Assembly: GCA_013141495.1 (NCBI GenBank)
Contig: JABFQV010000011.1
Location: 1 to 64,000, forward strand
From: Methylotenera sp.
Lineage (GTDB): Bacteria; Pseudomonadota; Gammaproteobacteria; Burkholderiales; Methylophilaceae
Direction of reading: 5' to 3'
DNA: 64,000 nt
Both the position numbers and the translations under genes were made by a program. Of the stretch, positions 10,620 to 21,267 are shown one piece after another. The notes beneath the pieces were generated by a model. It was given only the letters and a program-made list of their open reading frames with translations. It was not told the origin of the DNA and made no database searches. Each line of letters begins with the position of its first letter. Position 1 is the stretch's first letter.

Positions 10620-10628
10620 GGTTTTACC

Positions 10629-12671
10629 TTAAACCATGCCGTTATGGCGTAACAGTGCATCGATATTCGGCTCACGCCCACGGAATGCAGTGAATGACGC
10701 CATCGCTGTGCGTGAGCCGCCTTGCGCTAAAATCTCTTGCCAATAGCGTTGACCGGCTTCTCTTGATAGCACGCCGTCTTCCTCAAACATACTGTAGGCA
10801 TCGGCAGATAACACTTCTGCCCATTTGTAGCTGTAATAGCCAGCGGCATAGCCACCCGCAAAAACATGGGTAAAGTTATTTGGAAAGCGATTCCACTTTG
10901 GGGGGCGCACCACAGCCACTTCATCGCGTATTGATTCAATTAAATCTAATGCGGTGGCTGAGCTGTGTGGGTCAAACTCGCTATGCAGGCGAATATCAAA
11001 CAATGAAAATTCAATTTGACGCATGGTTTGCATGCCAGCCTGGAAGTTTTTGGCAGCAACCATTTTATCAAATAGCGTACGTGGTAATTGTGCGCCGGTT
11101 TCTACGTGGGCAGTCATATTACGTAACACTTCCCACTCCCAGCAAAAATTTTCCATGAATTGGCTAGGGAGCTCAACTGCATCCCATTCCACACCTTTGA
11201 TACCGGATACGCTGTAGTAATCAACCTCGGTTAGCATGTGATGCAGGCCGTGACCAAATTCGTGGAACATGGTGAGCACTTCATCGTGCGTAAACAGCGC
11301 TGGCTTGTCACCGACTGGCGCAGAAAAGTTACAGGTTAAATACGCCACAGGGGTGGTGAGTTCACCCGCTACTTTGCGACGGGTAATGGCTTCATCCATC
11401 CAGGCGCCGCCACGCTTATTGTTGCGTGCGTACAAATCCAGATAAAATTGACCGATTAATTTTCCGGCATGGTCTTTAATATCATAAAAACTTGCTGTTT
11501 CATGCCACACCGGCGCTTGGGTTTGGCTCACGTGGATGCCAAATATGGTTTCTACCACTTTGAATAAGCCTGCCAATACTTTACTTTCAGGGAAGTACTG
11601 CTTTACTTCCAAGTCAGAAAACGCATATTTTTCTTCACGTAGTTTCTCTGACACATAGGCGACATCCCACGCCTGCATGTCAGAAATGCCGAGTTTTGTT
11701 GCGTACTCATCAAGCTCCGTTTTATCTTTAAGGGCATAGGGTTTAGCGCGCTTAGCTAAATCTTGCAAAAAATCTTCAACATGCTGAGCGGATTCGGCCA
11801 TTTTAGTGGCGATTGAAAGTTCAGCATAGTTTTTAAAGCCTAGTAACTGTGCCGCCTCCAAGCGTAATTTGAGGATTTTCTCAATAATCGGCGTGTTATC
11901 CCACTCAGGCTTGCCAAACTCGGAGGCACGCGTGGCATAAGCGCGGTAAAGCGTTTCACGCAATGGGCGATTTTGGGCGTATTGCAACACAGGTAAATAT
12001 GAAGGAAAGTGCAGGGTGAATTTCCAACCGCTTTTACCATCAGTTTTTGCCGCATCCAATGCCGCCTGCAACACGTCTTCTGGAATCCCTTGCAAGGTAC
12101 CTGCATCTTCTACATACAGCGCGTATTCATTGGTTGTATCGAGTACGTTTTCTTCAAATTTGGATGAAAGTTTTGAGAGCTCTTCTTGAATAACTTTAAA
12201 GCGCGCTTTTTGCTCGGCAGGCAATTCAGCACCGCCTAGACGGAAATCACGCAATTCGTTTTCTATGATTTTTTTCTGCGCGAGGGTAAGGCCATTAAAC
12301 TCACCACTGGCGCGCAAGGCACGAAATTTGGCGTACAGCCGTTCATCCTGACCTAAATCTGCATAAAAATCAGTTAGTTTAGATAAGTTATCGTTATACG
12401 CCTCCCGTAACTCAGGGCTATTGACCACTGCATTCATGTGGCCGACTTGCGACCAGGCACGTGACAGTTTTTCTTCCATGTCTTCAAGTTTCTCGGCAAA
12501 ACTATCCCAGCTAACTGCGTTTTCACTGGTGGCGAGTGCGCTGACCGTGGCTCTAGCTTCATTGAGCAAATAATCAACCGCAGGGGAAACGTGCTCGGCT
12601 TTCACTTCGTTAAATTTAGGTAATCCAGAAAAATGTAATAACGGGTTGTTTTGTAATGCATTGATAGTCAC
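10629..12671 (-). CDS. prlC: Oligopeptidase A (M3 family)
   Basis: HEFGHGLHHMLTEVDYYSVSGIKGVEWDAVELPSQFMENF. Confidence 0.95.
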   Translation of the reverse strand: MTINALQNNPLLHFSGLPKFNEVKAEHVSPAVDYLLNEARATVSALATSENAVSWDSFAEKLEDMEEKLSRAWSQVGHMNAVVNSPELREAYNDNLSKLTDFYADLGQDERLYAKFRALRASGEFNGLTLAQKKIIENELRDFRLGGAELPAEQKARFKVIQEELSKLSSKFEENVLDTTNEYALYVEDAGTLQGIPEDVLQAALDAAKTDGKSGWKFTLHFPSYLPVLQYAQNRPLRETLYRAYATRASEFGKPEWDNTPIIEKILKLRLEAAQLLGFKNYAELSIATKMAESAQHVEDFLQDLAKRAKPYALKDKTELDEYATKLGISDMQAWDVAYVSEKLREEKYAFSDLEVKQYFPESKVLAGLFKVVETIFGIHVSQTQAPVWHETASFYDIKDHAGKLIGQFYLDLYARNNKRGGAWMDEAITRRKVAGELTTPVAYLTCNFSAPVGDKPALFTHDEVLTMFHEFGHGLHHMLTEVDYYSVSGIKGVEWDAVELPSQFMENFCWEWEVLRNMTAHVETGAQLPRTLFDKMVAAKNFQAGMQTMRQIEFSLFDIRLHSEFDPHSSATALDLIESIRDEVAVVRPPKWNRFPNNFTHVFAGGYAAGYYSYKWAEVLSADAYSMFEEDGVLSREAGQRYWQEILAQGGSRTAMASFTAFRGREPNIDALLRHNGMV

Positions 12672-12757
12672 AGCTGTAAATCCTTAAGTTATTTTTGTTG
12701 GAGAGCTTTGCACGAAATTAAAAATAGTGCTATTTTTTAACAAAAAAATCAAACCCC

Positions 12758-12830
12758 GTCATTCTGAGTGTAGCGAAGAATCCATGCAACTCATTGATGA
12801 TACTGGATTCTTCGCTACACTCAGAATGAC
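12758..12830. repeat. Long perfect intergenic inverted repeat
   Basis: GTCATTCTGAGTGTAGCGAAGAATCCA (12758-12784) and its exact reverse complement at 12804-12830; 27-bp arms, 19-nt loop. Confidence 0.9.
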
Positions 12831-12845
12831 AGAATTAACGTATTT

Positions 12846-12898
12846 AGCAGCACTTGCCAGTTTACTGGCTTTAGTGCTGCTTATCAGTTTATTCTGAT
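12846..12898. repeat. Further stem-loops next to the 27-bp inverted repeat
   Basis: AGCAGCACT(12846-12854)/AGTGCTGCT(12873-12881) enclosing GCCAG-TTTA-CTGGC, then ATCAG/CTGAT. Confidence 0.65.
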
Positions 12899-12928
12899 CG
12901 GAGTACCCTTGTGATGCAAAACTCTCTA

Positions 12929-13285
12929 TTAGTTAATCAAACGTAAAGTGAGCGGATAGCGATAATTTTCACCCTTGCTAGTAGAGATGGCGGCAATAAT
13001 GCAGAAAACAATGTTAATCACCCAAATAATAAATATGAATAAAAAGCCAATTAATATAAACACTAAAACACCCGCAACAAATTGCGCCAGCAGCACGGTA
13101 ATTTGAAAATTTAAAGCTTCTTTGGCTTGATCTGCGATGTAAGCGCTGTCGTCTTTTTTGAGAATCCAAACAATCAAGGCCGGTATCAATGAAAACAACA
13201 CGCCGCATAAGTGGGTGATGGTGGCGATATTTTTATCATCGCTACTGGGCGTGACTATCATTTGATTATTGGTTTCAGTCGTCAT
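12929..13285 (-). CDS. DUF4870-like membrane protein
   Basis: ATITHLCGVLFSLIPALIVWILKKDDSAYIADQAKEALNFQIT; start placed at MTTETN (13285) to avoid overlap with ptsI. Confidence 0.8.
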   Translation of the reverse strand: MTTETNNQMIVTPSSDDKNIATITHLCGVLFSLIPALIVWILKKDDSAYIADQAKEALNFQITVLLAQFVAGVLVFILIGFLFIFIIWVINIVFCIIAAISTSKGENYRYPLTLRLIN

Positions 13286-13310
13286 GGGGTTGCTTTCAAA
13301 ATAGTCTGAT

Positions 13311-15059
13311 TTACAGTTGATTAAACTTAGCCACAAGTGGTTCAATTTTTTCTATGTCGGTTAACCCAAGCACTTTACGCGCCTGCGTATCTAGCGTGTC
13401 TAATTGGCTGTGTAAAACCTGCTGTTTAATACTAAGAATATGCGAAGGGTGCATAGAAAACTGTCGTAAGCCCATACCGATGAGGAGCTTAGTCAGCTTG
13501 GCATCCCCTGCCATTTCACCACATATCGACACTGGTTTTTCGAGCTTGGCGCTGGCTTTAATCGTTATCGAAATCAATTTCAGCACGGAGGGATGCAATG
13601 GATTATACAAATGTGCAACGGCATCATCCGTACGATCAATCGCCAGAGTATATTGAATTAAATCGTTAGTACCAATGGATAAAAAGTCTAGCTCATTGGC
13701 AAAGGCTTCAGCATTGATGGCGGCAGCAGGGATTTCTATCATACCGCCCAGCGCAATATTTTCATCAAACAGCATGTTGTCTTTACGTAAACTTTGTTTA
13801 GCGCGTTCTAATAGCAATTTAGTTTGGCGTAACTCTGCCAGCGTACACAGCATGGGGATTAAAATTTTAACATTGCCAAAATGCGAGGCGCGTAATAAAG
13901 CCCGCAACTGTGTATGAAAAATCTGCGGCTCCGCTAAACATAAACGAATAGCACGTAAGCCTAACGCTGGATTAGCGCAGTTCACCACGCTATCGGGGTT
14001 CATTTGCTTATCTGCGCCTAAATCCAAGGTGCGAATAGTGACTGGCGCGCCCTTCATGGCCTGTGCTACGGCCTTATAAGCTAGAAACTGCTCTTCTTCA
14101 TCGGGCATATCACGCCGATTCATAAATAAGAATTCGGTACGGTATAAGCCCACGCCCGTAGCCCCGGCTGCTCTGGCTGCAGCAACGTCTTCAGGCACTT
14201 CAATATTGGCAAACAGCTCAATAACCGTGCCATCTATCGTGATGGCTTTGGTGGCTTTAATGCGCTGCAGCTTTTGTTGCTCAAGCTCCCACTGCTCCTG
14301 ACGCAACTTGTATTCTGCCAAAATCTCTTTGGACGGGCTAACAATGACAACACCTAAGTCGCCATCCACAATAATCAACTCACCATCATTGATTAAATCG
14401 CGCGCACGCTGTAACGCAACAATAGAGGGGATATTAAGGCTACGCGCCAGAATAGCCGTGTGTGAGGTTGCGCCGCCTACATCGGTAATAAATGCGGCAA
14501 ACTGATGCTGCTTGAATTGAATGGCATCGGCCGGTGAAATGTCGTGCGCGACTAGAATAAGTTTGCGTTCCTGATGTAGAACACTAGCCTGCTGCGCTGA
14601 AGTTAATTGGTTTTGATGCCCCAATAATACTTTGATAATACGCTCAACCACTTGAATGACATCTTGCTTACGCTCACGCAGATACTCATCTTCAATTTGC
14701 TCAAATTGCTCAACAATGTCGTCCATTTGCAGTTTGATCGCCCACTCGGCATTGCATTGTTCATTTTTGATAATATCTTTAGGTATTTCTGATAAAGACT
14801 TATCTTCTAGCATCATCAAATGTGTGCCAATAAATGCGCTTATTTCAGCGGGTGCATTTTTACGCAAACTGCTGTTAATTTGCTCCAAGTCAGCCTTAAC
14901 GGTGGCAACTGCATCACTAAAACGTTTAATTTCATCATCAATTAAATGCGCAGGCAATTGGTAATGCACGACTTCTAACAGTGCGTTAGAAACCAAATGC
15001 GCTTGCCCAATAGCAACGCCGCTAGAAACCCCTACGCCGTGAATACTAAAGCTGGTCAT
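13311..15059 (-). CDS. ptsI: Phosphoenolpyruvate-protein phosphotransferase (EI)
   Basis: GGATSHTAILARSLNIP active-site His; YRTEFLFMNR; adjacent to ptsH. Confidence 0.95.
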   Translation of the reverse strand: MTSFSIHGVGVSSGVAIGQAHLVSNALLEVVHYQLPAHLIDDEIKRFSDAVATVKADLEQINSSLRKNAPAEISAFIGTHLMMLEDKSLSEIPKDIIKNEQCNAEWAIKLQMDDIVEQFEQIEDEYLRERKQDVIQVVERIIKVLLGHQNQLTSAQQASVLHQERKLILVAHDISPADAIQFKQHQFAAFITDVGGATSHTAILARSLNIPSIVALQRARDLINDGELIIVDGDLGVVIVSPSKEILAEYKLRQEQWELEQQKLQRIKATKAITIDGTVIELFANIEVPEDVAAARAAGATGVGLYRTEFLFMNRRDMPDEEEQFLAYKAVAQAMKGAPVTIRTLDLGADKQMNPDSVVNCANPALGLRAIRLCLAEPQIFHTQLRALLRASHFGNVKILIPMLCTLAELRQTKLLLERAKQSLRKDNMLFDENIALGGMIEIPAAAINAEAFANELDFLSIGTNDLIQYTLAIDRTDDAVAHLYNPLHPSVLKLISITIKASAKLEKPVSICGEMAGDAKLTKLLIGMGLRQFSMHPSHILSIKQQVLHSQLDTLDTQARKVLGLTDIEKIEPLVAKFNQL

Positions 15060-15082
15060 TTTAAATTTTCACTCATGAGGGA

Positions 15083-15352
15083 TTACTCACCCTCGCCAAA
15101 GTAACCGGCAATCAATGCCGTTAGTGCATCCATTGCCGCCGCTTCATCAGCCCCATTTGCCTCTAAGGTGATTACAGCGCCTTTAGCCGCCGCTAACATC
15201 ATTACCCCCATAATGCTTTTAGCGTTCACACGCCGACCATTACGCGTAATCCATATCTCACTGGAAAATTTACTAGCCGTTTGCGTAAGCTTGGTGGAGG
15301 CGCGCGCGTGCAACCCCAATTTATTGATAATTTCTAGTTCTTTGCTAATCAT
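15083..15352 (-). CDS. ptsH: Phosphocarrier protein HPr
   Basis: LGLHARASTK (His site) and AKSIMGVMML (regulatory Ser site). Confidence 0.95.
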   Translation of the reverse strand: MISKELEIINKLGLHARASTKLTQTASKFSSEIWITRNGRRVNAKSIMGVMMLAAAKGAVITLEANGADEAAAMDALTALIAGYFGEGE

Positions 15353-15412
15353 TTAGATTTAACCCAGTCATTTATAGTTAACCCAGTTACCGAACTGACA
15401 ACCGCCCTTATT

Positions 15413-15823
15413 TCACGCCTCATACCTGTCGCAATGATCCTGGTCAAAATGCACCACGCCTTCGCGCCCGCCACTCACCGCTTTTTCTACTAACGCCAGC
15501 AGCGACTCATGCCGATAGGTCATGGTGCGCACGATCATGGGCATATTTACACCGGCAACGCCCTCTACCACACCTGGTTTTAATAGTTTACTAACAATGT
15601 TGCAAGGGGTTGCGCCATACATGTCTGAAAGCACTAAAACGCCCTCTCCACTATTAAGCTCAGCCACCAAAGCTTCTGCCTTTGGCAAGATAACGCCGGG
15701 GTCATCTTGAGTGTTCACGCCAATAAAAGCCACCTGCCTAGGTGTATTGCCTATGACATGCTTTGCGCAATTCATCAAGCTCTCGCCTAAACCGCCGTGT
15801 GCGATGATTAAAATTCCGATCAT
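15413..15823 (-). CDS. PTS EIIA component, mannose family
   Basis: MIGILIIAHGGLGESLMNCAKHVIG; SDMYGATPCNIV; adjacent to ptsH/ptsI. Confidence 0.9.
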   Translation of the reverse strand: MIGILIIAHGGLGESLMNCAKHVIGNTPRQVAFIGVNTQDDPGVILPKAEALVAELNSGEGVLVLSDMYGATPCNIVSKLLKPGVVEGVAGVNMPMIVRTMTYRHESLLALVEKAVSGGREGVVHFDQDHCDRYEA

Positions 15824-15902
15824 TATTTTCTCTACTTTAAAAAACTTAAATACTAGTTAAATACCCGTCACCAATGCCGCAATACTACTTTTGATATACC
15901 CT

Positions 15903-16769
15903 TTATTTTAATTCCCGGTGTCGAGTCAATACCTCTTGTTGCGATCTAAAGTATTGGCTTAGCTGCTCAACAAAATAGACCGAGCGATGTTGCCCGCCAG
16001 TACAGCCAATGGCTACCGTGACGTAGCTACGATTATCCATCACAAAACAAGGTAGCCATTTTTCTACATAATGACGGATATCGGTAAGCATTTCACTGAC
16101 AATGGCATGGTCTTGCAAAAAAGCCTTTACCGGTGCATCACGCCCGGTGAGATCACGTAATAGGGGGTCATAATGCGGGTTTGGCAAGCAGCGGACATCA
16201 AACACAAAGTCAGCATCAAGCGGGATGCCATGCTTAAATCCAAAAGAGGTAAATAACAACGTTAGGCCGTTGTGCTCGCTTGCAACCACGTCTTTTACCC
16301 AACCACGCAAGGTGTTGGCGCTGAGGTAGCTAGTATCAATCACATGCCCTAAACTGCCCAAACCACTTAACAGCTCACGTTCAGAGGCTATACTTTCAGC
16401 AAGCGTGGTTGAATCTTTACTTAAAGGATGTTTACGTCGTGTTTCACTGAATCTTTTTACCAAGGTTTCAACATTGGATTCAAGAAACAATACTTTGGTA
16501 TCAATATGCTGAATTTTTAACTGCGCAATATGGGCTGGCAAGGTCTCAATTGCAGCGGTGCGGCTATCAATGCTAATTGCCACGCGATCATGGTTCTCGG
16601 TATTTAGCTGTGTAGCACCCTGATTTTTTGATTGCAAATGGTCTGCAATCTGCGGCAGCATCGTGGCCGGCAAATTATCAATACAATAGTAGCCGCTATC
16701 TTCAAGCGCCCGTAACGCGATACTTTTACCTGAGCCTGAAAGGCCCGTGACAATCACTAATTGTTTCAT
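15903..16769 (-). CDS. rapZ: RNase adapter protein RapZ
   Basis: VTGLSGSGKSIALRALEDSGYYCIDNLP; FDVRCLPNPHYDPLLRDLTGRD; IGCTGGQHRSVY. Confidence 0.96.
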   Translation of the reverse strand: MKQLVIVTGLSGSGKSIALRALEDSGYYCIDNLPATMLPQIADHLQSKNQGATQLNTENHDRVAISIDSRTAAIETLPAHIAQLKIQHIDTKVLFLESNVETLVKRFSETRRKHPLSKDSTTLAESIASERELLSGLGSLGHVIDTSYLSANTLRGWVKDVVASEHNGLTLLFTSFGFKHGIPLDADFVFDVRCLPNPHYDPLLRDLTGRDAPVKAFLQDHAIVSEMLTDIRHYVEKWLPCFVMDNRSYVTVAIGCTGGQHRSVYFVEQLSQYFRSQQEVLTRHRELK

Positions 16770-16775
16770 GTTGAA

Positions 16776-17720
16776 TTAAGCTCTGTTCTTTTTCATCTCA
16801 CGCTGCTGACGCTGCGTAAATTGCTTAGTGGCATTAATTCCACGCAACAATAGCATGTGATTGCGAATCGCCACCTCAACCAATACGGCAATATTGCGGC
16901 CTGCTGCAATAGGAATATGCACTTTGGATACTTTAAGCCCCAGCACTTCTTCATGTAGCGTTTTAATGCTCAATCTATCAAGATTTTGTGGTGCCAGTTT
17001 ATCTGCCATTTCAAGCTGAATAATCAAGTCCAGCGGCTTGGTGGGCTTCACTGAATTATCACCAAATAACGCGCGGATATTTAAAATGCCTAAGCCACGC
17101 ACCTCTAAAAAATCTTGCAACAACGGCGGGCAACGACCCTCAACGCGATCTGGAGATATTCGGTAAAAATCAACAATATCATCTGCAATGAGTCGATGCC
17201 CACGCGTAATTAACTCTAGTGCAAGCTCGCTTTTACCAATGGCCGCCTCACCTTTAACCAAGACACCAAAGCCCTGCACTTCCATAAAAACGCCATGCAA
17301 GCTTATCGAGTCAGCCATGGCTTGCGCCAAAAAGTGGCTGAGTATCTCCATTAACTCAGGACTGCGCAAGGTGGAGGTAAAAAGTGGCGCGGCATGCTTG
17401 TTTGCCGCTACTGTCAGCGATTTAGGTACTTTTTCGCCATTTGCCACAATCACTGCGGCTAAATCGGTCGAGTACAGATTTTCAATCGCAGTGATCGCTT
17501 CATCTGGCGGCAAACTGCGTAAGTAGTCCATTTCAGCACAGCCTAACACCTGCACGCGGTTAGGGTGTACAAAATTAAGATGGCCGATGAGCGCCAAAGA
17601 AGGTTTGGTGACGGTTTCGCTAGTGAGGGTATTAGACCCGCCGTTAAGCCCGGCAACCCAACTTAGTTTGAGCTTACGGCGGGTTTGTTTGAATAGCTCA
17701 GCGACGTTTATTTGAGCCAT
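16776..17720 (-). CDS. hprK: HPr kinase/phosphorylase
   Basis: GEAAIGKSELALELITRGHRLIADD; EVRGLGILNIRALFG. Confidence 0.96.
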   Translation of the reverse strand: MAQINVAELFKQTRRKLKLSWVAGLNGGSNTLTSETVTKPSLALIGHLNFVHPNRVQVLGCAEMDYLRSLPPDEAITAIENLYSTDLAAVIVANGEKVPKSLTVAANKHAAPLFTSTLRSPELMEILSHFLAQAMADSISLHGVFMEVQGFGVLVKGEAAIGKSELALELITRGHRLIADDIVDFYRISPDRVEGRCPPLLQDFLEVRGLGILNIRALFGDNSVKPTKPLDLIIQLEMADKLAPQNLDRLSIKTLHEEVLGLKVSKVHIPIAAGRNIAVLVEVAIRNHMLLLRGINATKQFTQRQQREMKKNRA

Positions 17721-17752
17721 AATTTGACAAAATACTAGATAAAAATTATTAC

Positions 17753-18079
17753 TTAATCAACTTGCTGATGTTTAACTGCGCCATTTGTTTTGTGATGATC
17801 TGCATTTTTCTCTTTATGTTTCACCACTTGACGGTCAAGTTTGTCGGTTAACATATCAATCGCGCTGTACATATTTTCATCTTGGCATTCAGCGTGTAAG
17901 TCATTACCAGGCACGTGCAATGTTGCCTCAACCTTTTGGGCGAGTTTTTCAACACTCAACGTGACTTTGACATCGATTACATGGTCAAAGTGGTTGCTAA
18001 TTCTGGCTAATTTGCTTGTGACATAATCGCGCAAAGCAGGGGTTACTTCTAAATGATGACCAGTTAATTGTAAATTCAT
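17753..18079 (-). CDS. hpf: Ribosome hibernation promoting factor, short form
   Basis: MNLQLTGHHLEVTPALRDYVTSKLARI; position between rpoN and hprK. Confidence 0.93.
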   Translation of the reverse strand: MNLQLTGHHLEVTPALRDYVTSKLARISNHFDHVIDVKVTLSVEKLAQKVEATLHVPGNDLHAECQDENMYSAIDMLTDKLDRQVVKHKEKNADHHKTNGAVKHQQVD

Positions 18080-18238
18080 GACTTGCTCCTTTTGTTAAGT
18101 ATTCTTCAAATTTGAATCAAATTGCTTAAATTCAAAGCTTGTCGAACAGTTTCAGTTTACTACGTTAAATCGCCCCTGTGCTAAGGAAAACGAGAAATTT
18201 TTGCAGGCTTTATTAAAGCTTGGATGCTTAAAATTACC

Positions 18239-19843
18239 CTAGAGTGACTTTCTTAAACTTGCTGGCGCAATATTGAGTGACTCTCGATATTTTGCAATAG
18301 TGCGGCGTGCCACCACGATGCCTTGCTTGCTTAATAAAGCTGTAATTTGATTATCTGAATACGGCTTTTTAGGATTTTCCTGCTCGACCAATTGCTTAAT
18401 CAGGGCACGTATCGCCGTGGCCGAACAAGTGCCGCCACTATCGGTGGCGACAGAACTGCCAAAAAAATATTTAAGCTCGAACAAACCGCGCGGAGTAAGC
18501 ATATACTTACTGGTTGTCACCCGCGAAATGGTAGATTCATGCAAATCCAGCTCATCTGCAATTTCGCGCAGCACCAATGGCCGCATGGCCACCTCGCCAT
18601 ATTCTAAAAAGTTTCGCTGGCGGTCAACAATGGCTTGCGACACACGCAAAATTGTTGAAAATCGCTGTTGAATGTTTTTAATCATCCATTTAGCTTCTTG
18701 CATCTGGCTTTGCAAATACTGGCTGGAACTATCGCGATTTCGCTTTAAAATACCCGCGTATAGCTGATTGATTTTAAGTTTAGGAATCACGCCGTCATTC
18801 AGACTGGCAATCCAAATGCCTTTAACCTTTTTAACAATCACTTCATGTTGAATATAATGCTCAGAACCTATTAAGGTAAACGCGCTACCTGGCCTTGGGT
18901 TTAAACTGGTAATCAACTGCTGCACTTGCTTGAGTGTCGCCTCATCACATCCCAACTCTTTACGTAGCTTTGCAAAATCGCGCGCACCGAGCGCTGGCAA
19001 ATAGTGCTTAGCTACTAATTGCGCCAAAGCTAAATGCGGTGTTTCTGCCGGCAGTGCCTGCAGCTGCAATAGCAAGCACTCACTTAAGTTACGCGCACCG
19101 ACCCCTAACGGATCTAAATGCTGCACGTGATGCAAGGCGGTTTGTAACTCTAGCGCATCAATTTCAAGCTCCAGTGGCATTTGCTCGGCGAGCGATTCGA
19201 GCGACGCTTCTAAATAGCCGTCTTCATTGATGCTATCCACCAGCAACATGGTGAGGGATTGATCGCGCGCTGATAACGGCATCAGCTTTAACTGTGATAG
19301 CAAGTGTTCACGCAAGCTGATTTGCAATGTTTCTTGTGGCTTATAATCGCTATCATCATCAGCTGGCGAAGTATTTTCATCCCAGCGACTACCGTTTGAA
19401 AACTCGTCAAATTCATCATTGAATTCAGCTGAAAATGTATCGGGAAACTCCGTACTTGCTTCAAACTCTGGAGCCTCATTAGGCTGGCTTGACTCTAGCG
19501 GGTTTGAAGCAGATATCGCTGACTCAGCTGCGTTGAATTCAAATTCAGCGGTTGGAGCGTCAAGATCAGCAGCATGGTCCTCTTGCTTGTTGCGATTATC
19601 TTGTGTCGCATCTACTGCACTAGTATCTGCAGCTAATGAGTCGCTCTCGCTAGCACTTTCTGTCGGATTGCCATATTCATCCTCATTGTCATCGCCTCTT
19701 TCCAGCAACGGATTCGTTTGCATGAGTACATCAATTTCTTGATTTAACTCTAATGTTGAAAGCTGCAATAAACGTATCGCCTGCTGCAGCTGTGGCGTCA
19801 GCGATAAATTTTGCGAAAATCTAAGTTGTAGCCCTTGCTTCAT
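18239..19843 (-). CDS. rpoN: RNA polymerase sigma-54 factor
   Basis: [29 protein letters not shown] and RpoN box [13 protein letters not shown]. Confidence 0.97.
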   Translation of the reverse strand: MKQGLQLRFSQNLSLTPQLQQAIRLLQLSTLELNQEIDVLMQTNPLLERGDDNEDEYGNPTESASESDSLAADTSAVDATQDNRNKQEDHAADLDAPTAEFEFNAAESAISASNPLESSQPNEAPEFEASTEFPDTFSAEFNDEFDEFSNGSRWDENTSPADDDSDYKPQETLQISLREHLLSQLKLMPLSARDQSLTMLLVDSINEDGYLEASLESLAEQMPLELEIDALELQTALHHVQHLDPLGVGARNLSECLLLQLQALPAETPHLALAQLVAKHYLPALGARDFAKLRKELGCDEATLKQVQQLITSLNPRPGSAFTLIGSEHYIQHEVIVKKVKGIWIASLNDGVIPKLKINQLYAGILKRNRDSSSQYLQSQMQEAKWMIKNIQQRFSTILRVSQAIVDRQRNFLEYGEVAMRPLVLREIADELDLHESTISRVTTSKYMLTPRGLFELKYFFGSSVATDSGGTCSATAIRALIKQLVEQENPKKPYSDNQITALLSKQGIVVARRTIAKYRESLNIAPASLRKSL

Positions 19844-20562
19844 AGGCGGAAATCTTTACCCAAATAAACTTCACGCACGCTCTCATTCGCAACAATTTCA
19901 CTTGGAATGCCAGAGGCAAATACGTGACCTTCGTTCACAATATAAGCACGATCGCAAATACCTAAAGTTTCGCGCACATTGTGGTCGGTAATCAGCACGC
20001 CAATATTACGCGCGCTTAAAAAACGAATAATTTGTTGAATGTCAATCACCGCAATCGGATCAATGCCGGCAAATGGCTCGTCTAATAAAATAAAACTTGG
20101 GTCTGAAGCTAGGCAACGTGCTATTTCAACACGGCGGCGCTCGCCACCAGATAAACTTACGGCAGCACTGTCACGAATATGCGTAATATGTAACTCTTCG
20201 AGTAAAGACTCCAGCTTTTCATCCACAGCTTCTTCAGAAATATCTTGTAGTTGCAATATCGCCAGAATGTTTTCAGACACCGTTAATTTACGAAAAATAG
20301 AAGGCTCTTGTGGCAAATAAGATAGACCTAACCTTGCGCGCATATGAATCGGCATATGGCTTAAATCTTTGCCATCCAATAAAATTTTACCTGCATCTAA
20401 CGCGACCAAACCCACCATCATGTAAAAACTTGTGGTTTTTCCCGCGCCATTCGGGCCGAGTAAGCCAATGACCTCACCGCTGTTAATGGTCAACGAAATA
20501 TCCTGCACCACGGTGCGTGCTTTGTAAGATTTACGCAAATTTTCTACAACGAGTTCACTCAT
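19840..20562 (-). CDS. lptB: LPS export ABC transporter ATP-binding protein
   Basis: [42 protein letters not shown]. Confidence 0.96.
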   Translation of the reverse strand: MSELVVENLRKSYKARTVVQDISLTINSGEVIGLLGPNGAGKTTSFYMMVGLVALDAGKILLDGKDLSHMPIHMRARLGLSYLPQEPSIFRKLTVSENILAILQLQDISEEAVDEKLESLLEELHITHIRDSAAVSLSGGERRRVEIARCLASDPSFILLDEPFAGIDPIAVIDIQQIIRFLSARNIGVLITDHNVRETLGICDRAYIVNEGHVFASGIPSEIVANESVREVYLGKDFRL

Positions 20563-20574
20563 GTTTTTATATCT

Positions 20575-21267
20575 TTATTTGGGCTGAGGACTAACTTCTA
20601 AGCTACGACTAAACCGCATATTTTTTACTGTTGGCACCACATCTTTAGTGTTGACCGGGTTAGATGGCTTGATGGCACCAGCAGGCTCTGCGGGTTTAAC
20701 CGGCGGCGCATCAGTTGCCGGTGCTTTTTTATTTTTTGGCTGAATAATTGCACGCACGCGGCCACTTGGCGCGCCTGGCGTAGCGGAGCCGCCACCAAGC
20801 ACTTCAGCGTACTCTGCGTTGGCGTCATACATAATGTAATCACCGTGTACGATATCCTCGCCGCGCTTTACCCAGGCTTTAGTATAAAGCTGCACTTTAT
20901 CCATACGCCCATCGTACTCTATGCGCTGCGCACTACCTTCCATGTATTCATTTTTACCTTCACGCTTTTGTTTAAACGTGGTGGGGTTACCCAGCGAAGT
21001 GCTGTGCTGAAAGCCTTCTTTATCTTCGCGCACAATGAGCTTATCGGCACGAATAATCAACGTCCCTTGCGTTAAAATGACATTGCCGGAGTAAGTGCTG
21101 ATTTGCTTGGCATCATCTACTTTGACTGAATCCGCCTCCAAATCAATCGGCTTATCGCGATCAGCCGCCTCAGCTAATGCCTGATGAGAAAAACTCAACA
21201 TCGACAAGCTAAGCAGCATCACGCTGATGATTAAATGAGGTTTGGCGGTGATTCCTTGCTTATTCAT
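20575..21267 (-). CDS. lptA: LPS transport periplasmic protein LptA
   Basis: Signal peptide; DKPIDLEADSVKVDDAKQISTYSGNVILTQGTLIIRADKLIV; lptCAB order. Confidence 0.93.
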   Translation of the reverse strand: MNKQGITAKPHLIISVMLLSLSMLSFSHQALAEAADRDKPIDLEADSVKVDDAKQISTYSGNVILTQGTLIIRADKLIVREDKEGFQHSTSLGNPTTFKQKREGKNEYMEGSAQRIEYDGRMDKVQLYTKAWVKRGEDIVHGDYIMYDANAEYAEVLGGGSATPGAPSGRVRAIIQPKNKKAPATDAPPVKPAEPAGAIKPSNPVNTKDVVPTVKNMRFSRSLEVSPQPK

